DNA of 64,000 nucleotides, taken from the NCBI GenBank assembly GCA_036874045.1, contig CM072336.1:24875501-24939500 (forward strand), written 5' to 3'. Below, piece after piece: positions 35,301-50,300 of the stretch. A program made the position numbers and the translations under genes. The stretch is from Cymodocea nodosa (Eukaryota; Streptophyta; Magnoliopsida; Alismatales; Cymodoceaceae). The notes under the pieces are model-generated. The model searched no databases, was not told the origin of the DNA, and saw only the letters and a program-made list of their open reading frames with translations. Positions within the stretch are counted from its first letter, which is position 1. Every line of letters starts with the position of its first letter.

Positions 35301-38300
35301 TGCTTGGTTATCATGCCAAAAAAAATAAGTTTTTTTTGAAAGGTGCAATTTGAAGACATTTTTGGGACATCTAGTTAGATACTTGTAGGCTGTTATCACG
35401 CCACAAGAACTCAGACTTCCATGTGCTATTTGATGGACTCACTGAGTGGAATGGAATTATTGCAGTTCTCAATACGAGGATGGCTGTCATTCTCCTTAAG
35501 ATCACCTCATTTCTTTTTACATTGAGTGCATTTTCTCTAGGATGTTGACAATGATCTTGATCACTTTATTTCAGGTTTGCTTGAATGTCTTTCATTTATT
35601 TGATCATTTGTTTCCGCGAGAGTATTATGATAGGTTATTAGATAAATGAGTAAATGGATATGTGATTACATTAAGATTCTATTACCTATATATTATACTC
35701 TCTCTTTTTGCTAATGACATATTCATTCTCTTTTTAACTTTTCTTCTCCACGTGGTACCAGAACCTAGGTTGAAATCCTAGGACAGCCACCACTACTCAG
35801 CTGTCACACCTTCCTTTTCCTCCCCTCTACCACCATCAGCAGACCTCCCACCCTTCTAGCTACCCAGACAGGCCACCACCTAGGGTAGGAAAGCCCTAGC
35901 TTGCTGCTGCCAGCACCAAAGAGGGGTTGCACTAATAGCTACAGCTGCCAACCCCCCTTTTGCAGTCCTCCACTCTTCTATCAGCCATTGATTGTATCCA
36001 GTAGTCCCTATCCTTTGCTGGCAACGTGGCCAATCACTTTCTACCTGAGCAGCCCATTTACAGGGCCGTCTACTCAAAACTACTGCATTTTGAGGCCATT
36101 GTGCTACCTTTGTAACTTGTTAGATCGCTGTCTTTCACCCTAGACAGACCTGATCAATGGATGTAGATGGCTACAGGAAAGTTGATTGCCAAGAATCTCA
36201 GTGGGACATCTAAGAAACTCAATGGAAAGAACTATCTGCTTTGTTCACAATTTTCATACCTTTATTGCTATTCCTTGCAAGGTGAAACACTTTACACAAG
36301 CACCTTTGGATGTGAAAGATAATGCATATGATTATTGGTATGCCCAATGATTTGATAGTCATGACATGGATGGTGAACATGGAGTCAAGTATCACTAGAT
36401 GTGTTATGATGCTATGGTCGACCAAGAGGATCTAGCGTACATTGAAGTGGATGTATGGATATGAAGAATGTCTCAAGTGTTTAAGATATATAAAGAGATC
36501 TTTACACTATACATGGAAGACAAATAATTATAGGAGCATTTTGTCATTCTATGCATCCTATTTGAGGAGTTGGAGTTTTATCGGCTACTGACTTCAGATG
36601 TGGTGACCAAGAGATGTTATTCAGACAAACTTGCCATTGTTACCTACTTACTGAGTTTGACTTTGGAGTTGTTATCCCACGTTCCTAGATAGATACTCTT
36701 CTTGATAAACTAACTTGTTAGGTGTTAAGCTAGATCATCAAATAGAGACATTTTTGATGTTAACTAATGTAACTCTTAATTATAATTGATAGAAATAGAT
36801 AAATGTACATGAGTAAAATTTAGGCAACTAGAGAGAATGTCTCAGCGTAGTGAATGCCTTATTCCTAGGAGAATCCTTTGGCTACCAATAACTAACAATA
36901 GAATCATTTGGTTTTCTTTCTATAACAAAGACCCAACTGATAGCCAATTATGTGGACAAGAGATGAGTGCCCTTGTTTTCTGTGCTTTTTATTTCCTCAT
37001 TCATGGTAGTTTTCTAGTGTGGTATAGTTAAAGACTTTAAGTATCTCCTTGGAGAAGAATTAGTGAAAATTGGCGAAGAAAACTATCAGAATGTGAGACT
37101 ATGGTGATTGTATTAGACAAACTAAGAAATAGAGTGAATAGTAACAAAGGGCAATGGAAAAATGTTGATTGACAAGCACTAGATCTGCACTAACAAAAGT
37201 AGAATCAGTTGGTATTAAAGTTTAGGGCAAAGCCCATAGGTGACATCTACAAAACTACCATACAAGGAATGAGAAGCAAGGGACACAGGTGTAAAAATGA
37301 ACTGCAAGGGATGAGAATCATGGGACACAGGTGTAAAAATGGCAAGGGATGAGAATCATGGGATACAGGTGTAAAAATGAACTGCAAGTGATGAGAATCA
37401 TGGGACATGGGTGTAAAAATGAACTAGGGCTGCTGGTATTTATGGAACCATCAAGCACGAGGGGTGTAGAGATGTAGGAAACAGACTTTGAAAAGACATC
37501 ATCCGTACATGACAAGTACTTTTTTGAGTTAGAACCTAAAATGCCTCTTAAGTAATGTGATTTGAATTTGAATTTTGGTATTCCTAACCCAGTTTGTATT
37601 TTGGGTTTAAATGGAATCCTATTCACTGACTCAGTAATAGTTAGTTAATTGCATGGGATTTTTTAATCAGTAACACGAAAAGGTAAAAAAGAGTGGTGAA
37701 CAAATCATGGTTAAGCCTATAAATGAAATATGTTTGTACTCACTACCCTCTCCATTCTTTACACTTAATGTAGGTACAAATTTTTTCTTGTCAAAAAAAA
37801 GGATATGAGCTTTTTACCTTCTTATTCACTAACCAATGGATTTATTGGCTATCCTATGAGTTTACACACAAACTCATATGGATAATGTCATAATACTCTC
37901 CCTTTACATGCTAAACTTGAAAGGTGTGGATAAAGGTAGGTCTATCCCACCCTGTACTCCCTTCCACTTACTGGCTTAATTGTACCAAAATAGAAACAAG
38001 CTCTTTAATAATCAAAAACTAAACAGTCTGCAACGAATCTTGGCTTGGATGCACAGTCTGGCGTTTGTAACGTTTGCTGAACTTCAAATCATTGGTGGAA
38101 GATCTGGAAACAGAAAGGATTGGATTTGCTACTTTTGGGAGGTCGCAACTATTAGACATGTTTACAAGATTTTTCTTACTAGGGATTTTGGGTTCCTCCC
38201 TTTCAAATACAATGCTAAATTGGAAATACAAAACCAAATTGAGACAGAATTAACAGTGGACTGGCTGGTTCACTCTTGCTCTGTTACATCACCGTCCTCT

Positions 38301-41300
38301 GCAAGGGAGACCTTGTCCTCAAGGTTTGGAAATTGTGCCAACAGCTTGTGATAGTCTTTCTAAGTTATAGGGGCTATCTCTTCACCCATCACACAAGAAC
38401 CTTCGCGACAGCAGCGTTGCCTTGTTTTTTCATGCAGCACTCTATTATTTGGGAAGGCTCCTTGTTGATAATTGGATATGAAACAGGGATATTCATGCAG
38501 CACTCTATTGTTCACGCTTGCTCTATTACATCACCGTCCTCTGCAAGGGAGACCTTGTCCTCAAGGTTTGAAACTGTGCCAACAGCTTGTGAAAGTCTTT
38601 CTAAGTTATGGGGGCTATCTCTTCACCCATCCAATGCACAAGAACCTTCGTGACAGCAGCGTTGCCTTGTTTTTTCATGCAGCACTCTATTATTTGGGAA
38701 GGCTCCTTGTTGACAATTGGATATGAAACAGGGATATTCGGAGTCACCTGAGGTGTTGGACCAATTCTCTTGTACAGTTGCAATACATGGAAAACTGGGT
38801 GAGTATGGGATTCCAACAATAAATGGAGGCGATAAGCTACGTTGCCTATGTGGTTTGCCACCTGAAAATGGGCCATGGTATTGTGCCATGAGCTTTTGGG
38901 AAGCTCAGGATTTGACACTATTTTGATGGTAGGGTTGAAGCTTCAAGTAAATGCAGTCGTCTACTTCAAATTCTTTCACATGTTGATGATGATCTGCCAT
39001 CACTTTCATCCTATTTTGGGCCTTGACAAGATTCTCTTGCAATTTATCAAGTAAGTTGTCATGATCTCATAAATTCCTCATCTACCACTACCATCTTTGT
39101 TGTGTTAGGAACATAAGAGAGGGGAACAGGTGGATGCACCCTCTACAAGGCCTCATAAGGAGTGACACTGGTAGAACTATGGGTACTAGTGTCGTACTAA
39201 TATTTTTTCCATGGTAACCAATAGCACCAATCACGTGATTGTCGAAATGTAAAACATTTAAGGTTGGTCTCCAATTTACGATTGAGATTTTTTGCCCAAC
39301 CATTACTCGAGGATGATACACAGAAGACATACATAATTGTGGTCCTTGCAGTTGCTTCAACTCCCTCCAAAATGTACTGGTGAACAATTGATCCTTGTTA
39401 TACTAGTTTGTGGGATCCCATGTAGCTTAATAATATAATCAGCAAATAATTGTGCTATCTCTTTGGTTGTGTAAGGGTGTTTGAGAGGTACAAAATGGCT
39501 ATATATGATGAATCTGTCCACCACCACCACCACCACTAGAATACTTGTTTTCCCCTTGGAAGGAGGTCATCTTTCAATGAAGTCCATGTTGATGTTTGTC
39601 CATCCCTTTAAAGGAATGGGCAAGTGTTCAAATAATTTCATCAGCGTGGTGTTGTTGTGCTTGGTTTGTTGGCACGTATCACATTCCTTGATGTATTTCT
39701 TTAAATCCTTGCACCACCTCTTTTAATAGATAGTAGTCTTCATCCTTTAGGTGCTATTTTCATTTCCAGAATGTTTCGCTATAGGAGTATCATGAAATTC
39801 CTTTAGTAATAGTTTGCGTAAGGGTGGCTCCTCTGCGATGACCAAACAAACCTTGTAAAATAACATGCCATCCATTGACCTATACACATCTGGATTAATT
39901 CCCCGTAAGCTTTTGAACATTGATGAAACTACTTGACTTGTTGGAACTAGGTGGGAGTAACAAATGTGATACCTTGACTTTGCATGGGAATTAGATGGGT
40001 AGTGTTTCGACAATGTGTTGGTAGCTTTGTTGTCCCTTCCAAGCTTACACTCTATGGTGTAGTCAAACCTTAAAGGTTTGGTCAACCAATGCTTTTATGT
40101 AGGTGTCTTGATTTGTTGGTCAACCAATGCTCTTAAAAGTACTTCAGACTCAACTGATCTATATGGATTATAAACCACCTCCTCAATAAAATCTATCACC
40201 ACTGACTAACTACTTTTAAAATTGCTAGAATTTCCTTCTCATAAATGGAACAGTATTTGCTTTTCTTTGTATGTCTTGCTCATGTACTTCTACGGGTGGC
40301 CATCTTGCATCAATATAGCCCCCATACCCACTCTTGAAATGTAGCATTCTATTAAAGACGCCTTCAAATGGTTGGGTGGCTGGTAGTGGTGCTATAGTCA
40401 ATGCCTCCGTAAGAGTTTTAAAGGTTGTCTGCATCTTGGCACCCCATTTGAAAATATCATTTTGCAATGTAAGGTTTAACAGCTTGCTGAATGCTTGATC
40501 ACTCAGCGGTAATACCTTGTTAGACCCAAAAAACTGTACAAACTCTTTCTGCCAAGTCCACAATGGCCTTTACTTTCTCATCCTCCATTCCTCGATGACT
40601 CATGTTTTACATTAATTTTTGACAAAAGTTTTACATTTACACGGCAAGTGCATGATGTCAATTATAATAAGCACATAAAAGTAAGTAGAATCTACAAGGA
40701 GCTTAGGAATCAAAAATAGAGAAATTCAAGTAGTGCTCACATAAAAGAAGATAAAAAATCAATTATTATTATTATTATTATTTTTTAAAAATCAGTTATT
40801 ACAGAAAGGAGTAAATCCACACTAGTGTAGAAATTATAAAATGCAAGAAAATATTTGATGTGCTCACTTCCCTACAAGTTAATGCTTAAAATCCAACAAT
40901 CAACTATTCATTCAAAATTCATTCGAAAATAGTTAGGAACATATGTAGATATATAGCAATTAAGTTCATCTAAATGTTTCAAGTCCAATGTTAAAGTATG
41001 AAGTTGAGCTGCTGGAATCCAAGATAAAGCAAGCATGTTTTCAATACAACAGAACTTATTCCAAACATGCAAAAAGTATACTATCAACTATACTATCTTA
41101 GCAACTAAATAACACATTCTATTCATGAAAAGATGGTCTTATAACAAGCAAGAAAACACTACAAAAATTGAGTTTGAAGTAGCACAAAAAACAGCATACA
41201 CACACATGACATTCACCATACATAGTGATTTCAAACATTGAACCAAACATATATAACACAATTGAACTAAATAACACAACTAAACTAAAGAAAAATACAT

Positions 41301-44300
41301 AAAACAATATCAATTTAGTTCACATCTTTTCCCAAGAAACATACTTTGGGACATTGTTGTCTAAACTCCTATATGTATTACTTTCTTCAGCCATTTTGTC
41401 TAAGCTTCCTCTATGTTGTAGCCAACTCAAGCTAACACCAAAAAAGACTACCATCAGAAGAAGAAGGAGATGCTGAAGTACCTTCAGACAAAGTAAAAGA
41501 ACACTACTTGTATCAAAACTTCACTTCTAGCTGTCGTCCAAAGCCTCCTTTCACACAAAAGACCTTGCTCCACATGTCACCATGGAGGTCATCATTGAAT
41601 GAGGGAGGATGCACTGCTGGAATGACAGTACCAAGCTCTGACAACCATTCCAAGCTCCTTCCACATACTTGCACTAAGTTAAAATTCGGTTTCAACATTG
41701 AATGGAGGAGGATTGTTGTTGAAAAGGATATCTAACAAGAGAAAAATGGTTGCACTTCAACTCTTGGCACCACTCACATTATCCAAGCTCCTTTCATGCA
41801 AAACTCATGGAGAGCTTCACTAGAAGGTGAAGGTTTGTGTAAAGACACGTAAGAGAGAGATGACAACAATCCTTATAAAAGTGACAATTGGGAGATCAAG
41901 AATGTTAATGAAGGTTTAAATAGGATTGTAAAAATTGCAGCCATTTCCTTAGAAAATTCTTGAAGTGACAAAAATACAAAATACTACAAAACAAACACAA
42001 AATATAAAAGTAAAAAAGTGCTAGTTCATAAAATTAAGTTTTCCCTGACAATGCTATTCTTTTAAATGTAATCAATTTGCGCATTTGTTTTATTGGAATG
42101 AACTTTAATCATTAATTATGGTTAAATTTTTGCATATATAAATAACTTGAAAATTCTATTAAAGCATCAAAATACCATCCATATAAACATAAAACATATA
42201 AATAAACATATATAATAATGCACAATTTAATGTTAAATAAAATCTCTCGTACTTAAATTTTGTTAGTCCTAAGTAAAATTTAGGCTAAAATAAATTAGGA
42301 AACAAGTAATAAACATATATTAGACAACAAAAACAATAAAAGTAGAAATCTTAACTCACTTTTATAGAAATCACAGTTGTACCTAGCTTGTATAGCAAGT
42401 CTTTAAATCCTTAAGTCACCTTAATGGTTGAATTATGTTTCGAAAAGATTTACAATGAATATATCCACAAAATTCATATAAATAAAATTCAAAATTAGTT
42501 AAAATAACACAATAGCAAACCTATACAAACAATAAAAGAACAAAAATATTACAAATGTCCTTCCTTTTCTAAGTAAATGAAAAGTTCTTAAGATTCTCTC
42601 TAGTTTTCACTTCTCATCTTCACCTTAGGTTGAAATCTTCTTTTACCTCTTAGATTGGAGTTTTAATTCTATTGTTTACATTATCATTATTAATATATGG
42701 TGATATATACATCTAGTGTAAGTAAGGTTGATTTTTACTAGAAAGTTTAAGTCTATCTTCCACATTTTATTTATTTTACTTGAAACAATCTTAAGGTTGC
42801 TATCTTAAGTAAATATTGCCTTGTTTTTCTTAATATCTCTTTTTTTTTTTCAACTTTTTGCCTTTAACCACATTTTTATGTGAACATTCATTCTTGTCTT
42901 AGGAATGAATGCTTGGTTACTAGAATAATCTTTGAACTTTATTTTTTTTTAAATTTTTATAAGGCAACTTGAAGTTTAATCCTTTGAGTTTATCACCTTG
43001 AGTTTCCTAAATAATTTACTTTATATTTCCTTTATCATTTGTAGTTAAGGCTTATGTATAAGTGTGATTAAAATGTATATACACTTATAAATAATCTTAA
43101 TGATGCTATGTTTCAAGAGATTTTCTTCTATTAGTTCTACTTGCAAAGTCCAATTAAAAAGATTTATTCACTTATCATTACCAAAATGCCATGGGTGACA
43201 ACTACTAAAATGAAATTTATTTCAAAACTAATAGAAAAAATTACTAACACACTTAAAAATAAAGAAAAAATATGATTTGAATAAATTTCCCCTTTATACC
43301 TAAACTTTATATTGTTTACAACATTAAGAAATAAATATATAAGTGTAAATAAATGAAAGTTACGGTAAAGAGGCATGCTGGAGTCAAGTTAGCAAAGAAT
43401 TAAAAATTTTAGAAACAAACAAACAAATTAGATGCAAGAAAATAGAAAATGACAAGTGATAAAATGAATAAAGGTAATAACATGTAGATCATCTCATGTA
43501 TTATGAGCTCCGCTCTAGATGGATGTCATCATGTAAGATAAGATGCATCAAGAGTAAGTTTACGATTTCCCCTATACCTATTGTTTGGTTTCCATATAGT
43601 AATATTGGTAATCATTCTTAACGTAAGGTATGGAAAAAGAAAAGAAGTCATTTGTTCACAAGTGAATATCATATCATGACAATAATTTAGAAATGATATG
43701 TATGCCCATAAAACCAAAAGAACAATTGAATCAAAACAAGAAAACATAATGAAATAGAAAAAACAAATAAACTATCCTAAATAATAAAAACAAGTTCTAA
43801 TAATGAAAATAGTTGAAGTCAAACGAAACTAGAACTTAGTGCCCTTGGGTCCTCTTTTTGTTCAAAATTTTCTTCTCCTTAAGGATTGGGCACCACTTAA
43901 CTTGAAAAAATCCTTATTCTCTTGTATTATTTGATAATCTCATTTGACTTAAGTGATGTTTTATCCTTGAAATTACTTAGATCAGGGTTATTTACCATTG
44001 GTGTGAGTTGATTGCAAATTATTACAAGGGAATCTATTCCTTTTTTCATTGTTGTGAACTTTTTCTTTAAATCATTAGTGTTAGTAGGATAGGGTCCCGT
44101 ACATATGATGCTCTTGGTAGAGCACATTGTAGGAAGACTAGTGTTACTATCTTTTATGGTTTGGTTTGCTAGATTTGAAGGAATTCTCTCCCTTATGTTG
44201 ATTCTATTTATGTTAAGAAAAATTGGGGTGGTTACGCCATTTAAAGTTAGAAGAATAGGGGTGAAACCTAAGTTTATTGAATATGAGATTGACTTTTTCC

Positions 44301-47300
44301 TTTTCTTTAACTCTATAAATAGTGAGACACTTCTTTGCCATGTGTTCGATTCTTTGGCATCCTACACATTTGGGCACAAATAAGGATGCACCTTTCTTGA
44401 CCATGATATCTAATTCTTCAATTTTTTCATCATGACAAATATTTTGCTCACAACAATCATAGATGAACTAATAGTATGCATACTTTGAAAAGGATGACTC
44501 CTATCAAATGAAGGGTTTGAGGTACTCTCTTATTGTATTGTTGTCTTTGCCAAATTCTCTAAAAATGCTTATATATCATTGATTTCTAATTTTACGAAAC
44601 CTTTATGACATAGACTCTAATAAAGTCTTTGATGAGAAGTTCAATCTCTCATACACAATTTGATAATTGTGATCACTTAACACTATGATGTGAGCATTGA
44701 GTTAACATGTATTTAACCTTTTAAAAAAATTCTAAAATGGTTCTCTTTTCTATCAATACATAAGGATTTCATTCTTCATCTTAATGATTTTATGTATTGA
44801 GTAATATTTTTTCAAAAAGATAGAATAAAATTGAGGTTATGTATGAATAAAACTAGTAAAAAGATTGCAAAACTATTTTTTCATATTATCCTTAAGTGCA
44901 AAAAGGATAAATCTCTACTTAATAACATCATCTATCATATTAGGAAGTTTCATCATTTTGTATATTTCATTAAAATCATGCAAAAATCAATAAGTATTTT
45001 CCTTTTCTAAACCTATGAATTTAGATAATTGACCTATATAGTGAAATTTTAATTCAAAACACTCACATTTAGGTAAGATTATGCATAAAGGTTAATTTAA
45101 TTGTATGAGATAATATACAGTTTCTAAAGTCATATAAGGTTGGGGCAATATCATGTATGGTGTCTCACTACCTTCTAAGTCAATTCGAATAAGCTTGTAG
45201 GTGTGACCTCTATTCTAACCATACATACAATAAACTCCAACAATAGCATGCATGTGATGCAATCCTAAATCAAATGAACAATAGAAAGATAGACATTATC
45301 CATTTCAAGTAGTTTTAAGCTGTCTTTAGAATAAGTTGGTAGTAATACCTGTAAAAGATAGATAATATAGTTGCTAATTATGACTATCCTGAAAATGCAA
45401 AAGAAAAATATTAGACAAACATAAAAATAAATAAACAAATATTGTAGAAGAGAATCAATAATATAATTACAAATAAACTATGTATATAAAAAATAAATTA
45501 AACAAGTCAATTATGTTCATAGACATGGTTAATTAGATCTAGACTGTCTTCCTCACAATCTTTCTTTGGATCAAGAAATAGCTTTAGACAATGACCGTTA
45601 ACCTTGAAATTATCTTCATTCTTTGGGTTTGAAATATCAATTGTCTCATGAAGATACATAGTTTTGACCAAATATAGGTTTATCTATTTGCATTTGAGTT
45701 TTCCTAGAAAGAAATGGAGTTTAGAATTGCATAAAAACACTTTTTGACCTGAGGCAAATGTCTTAATATTTTTTTGTTATGAACGAGTTTTACTTTCTCT
45801 TTAACAATTTTTAAATTTTCATAAACCTTATGATGCAACTCCTAAAACACTATTAATTATAATTTTATATTAATAACTATTACTTTAAGTTTCATGTTGA
45901 ATTATTTAATTGTTTAAAATTTTTTATGTTTAAGCTCAATAAGTAAGTGATAGGTCTTACCAAACATTGCTTTATATGGTAACATTTCTAAATTTTTCTT
46001 ATAGGCAATTTAGTATATCCAAAGTGTATAATCTAATTTCTCAAATCAATTATTTTTAGTGGAATTAACTAATTTTTTCAAAATTTACATAATCTACTTA
46101 TTGACATTTTCAACATGTTCACTCATTTGAGGATGATAAATGATTGTTAGTTTGTGTAACTTCATATTTTTTAATTAAAAATTTAAAGCTTTTATTACAA
46201 AAGTGCATTCTTTTATCATTTATAATTGCTTTTGGTATATTAAATTGAGAGAAGATATTAAATTTAATAAAATTAATAACTATCTTGTTTCTATTGGTCT
46301 TGGTAGGAATTGTTTTGATCTATTTAGTTATGTAATCTACAACTATTAAAATATACAAATATCCCTTAAAATTTGAGAGTGGATTCATGAAAATGTAATA
46401 GTAGATTATTTATCTTGTTTGACTATTACTTTGTTTGTAAATTCACTTGTTGATGATATATTTTGGATGGACAAGTATTTTTCATTAATTTAAAGTTTTG
46501 GTATATAGATATTGTAAATTATTTGGTTATTGGATTGATTCCATAGAATTGGCCACCTCTAGATAAGAAATTTTTTTTATCAAGGGTTAGATATTTTTAT
46601 TGGGATGACCTTTATTTGTTTAAATCTTGTTTCAATTAGGTTATTGGATGATGCATCTCAAATTTAGAAATATAGGTGTTTTCTTTTTCTATCATAACCA
46701 ATCTAAAGGAGACTATTTTGGATTGGAAAAAATAGCTACCAAACTTTTGCATTGTAGTTTTTATTAGCCTACCTTATTCAAAAACTTCTATCTTTATTGC
46801 AAGAGTTGTGCTTAATGCTAAAAGACTAGAAGAATTTTAAGAAGAAATATGATGTCCCTTCATCTTATTGTTGAAGTTAAGATTTTTGATGTATAGAGTA
46901 TTGATTTTAAAGGTTTATTTTTAAATTTTAAGAAATATTTGTATATTCTATTAATTGTAGATTATCTAACTAAGTAGATTAAAATAATTTTCACCAAGAC
47001 CATTGGAAACAAGGTAGTCATTGATTTTGTTAAATCTAATATCTTTTCTTGATTTAGTGTATTAAGAGTGATTATAAATGGTAGTGGGACGTACTTTTAT
47101 AATAAAAGTTTTGATTCTTTAACAAAAAAAATAAAGTTACACACAAACTAACAATCATTCACCATCGTCAAGTGAGTAATTTGAAAATGCCAACAAGTAG
47201 ATTAAGCAAATTTTGGAAAAATTAGTTAGTACTATTAAAAAGGATTGATCTAAGAAATTAGATAATACTTTTTGGACATACTGAATTAGTAAGACAAATT

Positions 47301-50300
47301 TAAAAATGTCACTATATAGAGTGATGTTTGGTAAGACTTATCGCTCACCTATTGTGTTTAAACATAGCGTACTTTGAATGATTCAATAATTCAACAAGTA
47401 ATAGGTCTTAATTGAAAATTGCAATTAGTAGTGCTTAAGGAGTTTTGCCATGAGGTTTATAAAAATTCAAAAATTGTTAAAGAGAAAGTAAAAATCTTTT
47501 ATGACAAAAAGATACTAAGGAAGAGATTTGCCTTGGGCCAAAAAATCTTTTTATACGATTCTAAACTTAATTTCTTTTTAGGAAAACTCAAATTGAAATG
47601 AATAGACTCTTATTTGGTTAGAAATGTGTATTCTCATAAGATAGTTGATATTAATAACCTAAAGAATAGAGATGTTTTTAAGGTTAATGGTCATCACCTT
47701 AAGTTATTTTTTAATCTAAGGAAAGTTTGTAAGGGAGACAATCTAGATTAGATTGACTCTCTTTATGAATATAATTGATTTGTTCAATTTATTTCTTGTA
47801 TACATAGTTTGTTTGTAATTATATTCTTGATTCTCTTTTGTAATATTTGTTTATTTATTTTTATATTTATTTGATACTTATCTTTTGTGTTTTCAAGTTA
47901 GTTGTAATTAGTAACTATATATTTTTTTTCACAGGCATTGTTACCAACTTATTTTGAAGATAACTTAAAACTACTTACAATGGGTAATGTTTGCCTTTTT
48001 ACTATCCATTTAATCTATAATTGTATCCTATGCATGCTATTGTTAAAGTTTATCATATATGTGATTGGAATAGAGATCACACTAATAAACTTACTCGAAT
48101 TAACTTAAAAGGTAGTGAGATGCCACACATGGCAGCACACCAATCCTATGTGTCTTTAGAAGTTGTATGCTACTTCGCATAATTAGATTAACCTTCATGC
48201 ATAGTCTTACCTGAATGTGAGAGAGAGCATTTTGAATTAAAATCTCACTATATAGGTTAGTTATCTAAGTTCTTAGGTTTAGAAAAGGAAGATGTTTATT
48301 GGTTTTTGTATGAATTTAATGAAATATGTAGAATAATAAAACTTCCTAATATGATAGATGATATTTTTAAATTGAGATTTATCTTTTTTACACTTAAGGA
48401 TAATGCAAAAAAGTGGTTATGTAGTCTTTCCATTAGTTCTATTTACACATAACCTTAATTTTGTTATATCTTTTTGAAAAAGTATTACTTAATACATAAA
48501 ACCATTAAGATGAAGGGTAAAATCTTTATGTATCAAGGAGCAGAACCATTTTAGAAGTTTTTTGAAAAGTTTAATGACATGTTTACTCAATGTTCACATC
48601 ATAGTGTTAAGCAATCTTGATTATGTTAGATTGTGTATGAGAGATTAGACTTATCATCAAAGATTTTATTAGAGTCTGTGTTATGAAAGTTTCATAAAGT
48701 TAGAAGTTAATGATATATGAACATTTTTGAAGAGTTTGGTAGAAAGAATGATGTAATGGGAGAGTGTCTTAGGCATTTCATTTGATAGGAGACATTTTTC
48801 TTGAGTTATGCATATTATTAGCTCATCTACAATTATTATAGTCAAATTGACTATTATAATGAAGAAGATTAAGAAATTAGATGTTAAGGTTAAGAAAGGT
48901 GGATCCCTATCCATATCCAAATGTGTAGGATATCAAAGAATCAGACACATGATAGATGAATGTCTTACTATTTATAGAATTAAGGGGAAGGAGGAGGTCA
49001 ATGCCATATTCAATAGACCTAGATTGGATCCTTATTCTTCTACATATAACCTTGAGTAATGTAACCACCCCAATTTTTCTTAGTGTAAACAAGATCAACA
49101 TAATGGAGATAACTCCTTTAGATCTGGTGGACCAAACTATGTAGGATATTAACATTAATCTTCCTACAATGTGCCCCACCAAGAGCATCATGTGGACAAA
49201 TCTTATCTCACTAATACTAATGATTTAAAAAAAAGTTGACAACAATGAGAAAAAGGATAGTGTTCCTTAGTAATAATTTGTAATCAGCTCACATTAATGG
49301 TAAATAATTATGATTAAATAATTTGAAAGATAAAACATCACTTAGTTAGATGAGAGTGTCAAATAGTTCTAGAGAATAAGGATCTTTTTCAAGTCAAGTA
49401 GTGTACAACCATCGGGGAGAAGAAAATTTTGAGCATAAGGAGGACCCTAGGGGATTGAGTTCTAGTTCTACTTGACTTGAATTATTTTCATTATTAAAAC
49501 TTGTTTTGATTGTTTAGGATAATTTATTTGTTTTTTCTATTACATTGTATTTTCTTGTTTTGATTTAATTTTTCTTTTGATTTTGTGGGCATATATATAT
49601 TATTTCTAAATTATTGTCACAGTATGATATTTACTTGTAAATGGATAACTTCTTTTCTTTTTCCATACCTTTAGCTAAAAATGATTATCAATATTACCAT
49701 ATGGAAACCTAAGTAGACAATAGGTATGGGGAAGAGCACAAACTCACTCTTAATGTGTCTTATCTTTCATGATGACATCCATCTGGAGTGGAACTCATAA
49801 TACATAGCATGATCTACACGTTATTGCCTCTATTTGTTTTATCACTTGTCATTTTCTATTTGTTTGCATCTAATCCATTTGTTTGCTTCTAAAATTTTTA
49901 ATTCTCTGCTGAGTTCACTCAGGTATGCCTCTTTTCCTTAACTTTTATTTATTTACGCTTGCATATTTATTTCTTAATGTTGTAAACAATAGAAAGTTTA
50001 GGTACAAAGGGTTAAGTTTGTTTAGCTCGTGTTTTTGTTTTGTTTTTAAGTTTGTTAGTAATTTTTTTTAGTATTTGTCAACATGGAAAAAATTAAGTTT
50101 TAAAAATTTATAAATCATAAGTACATGGTGTCTATTGAAGAATACTAACAAGTATGAGTCGACATTTAAGGAATTGAAGATATGAAATAAAACTTTGGAA
50201 AAATCATTCAAAAGTAAAAACAAATAAAAAAACTACATATGAAATCTATCAAAATAACAACACATATCACAATAATATTGCACTGCACATGAATATAAAC

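Noticed and set aside
37263-37425. Regularly spaced repeats considered as a CRISPR array
   Set aside because: Units are directly adjacent with no unique spacers, and the sequence is eukaryotic; it is a minisatellite.
47419-47601. 60-codon frame considered as a host gene
   Set aside because: It matches the integrase C-terminus of a gypsy element and has flanking integrase and gag blocks.
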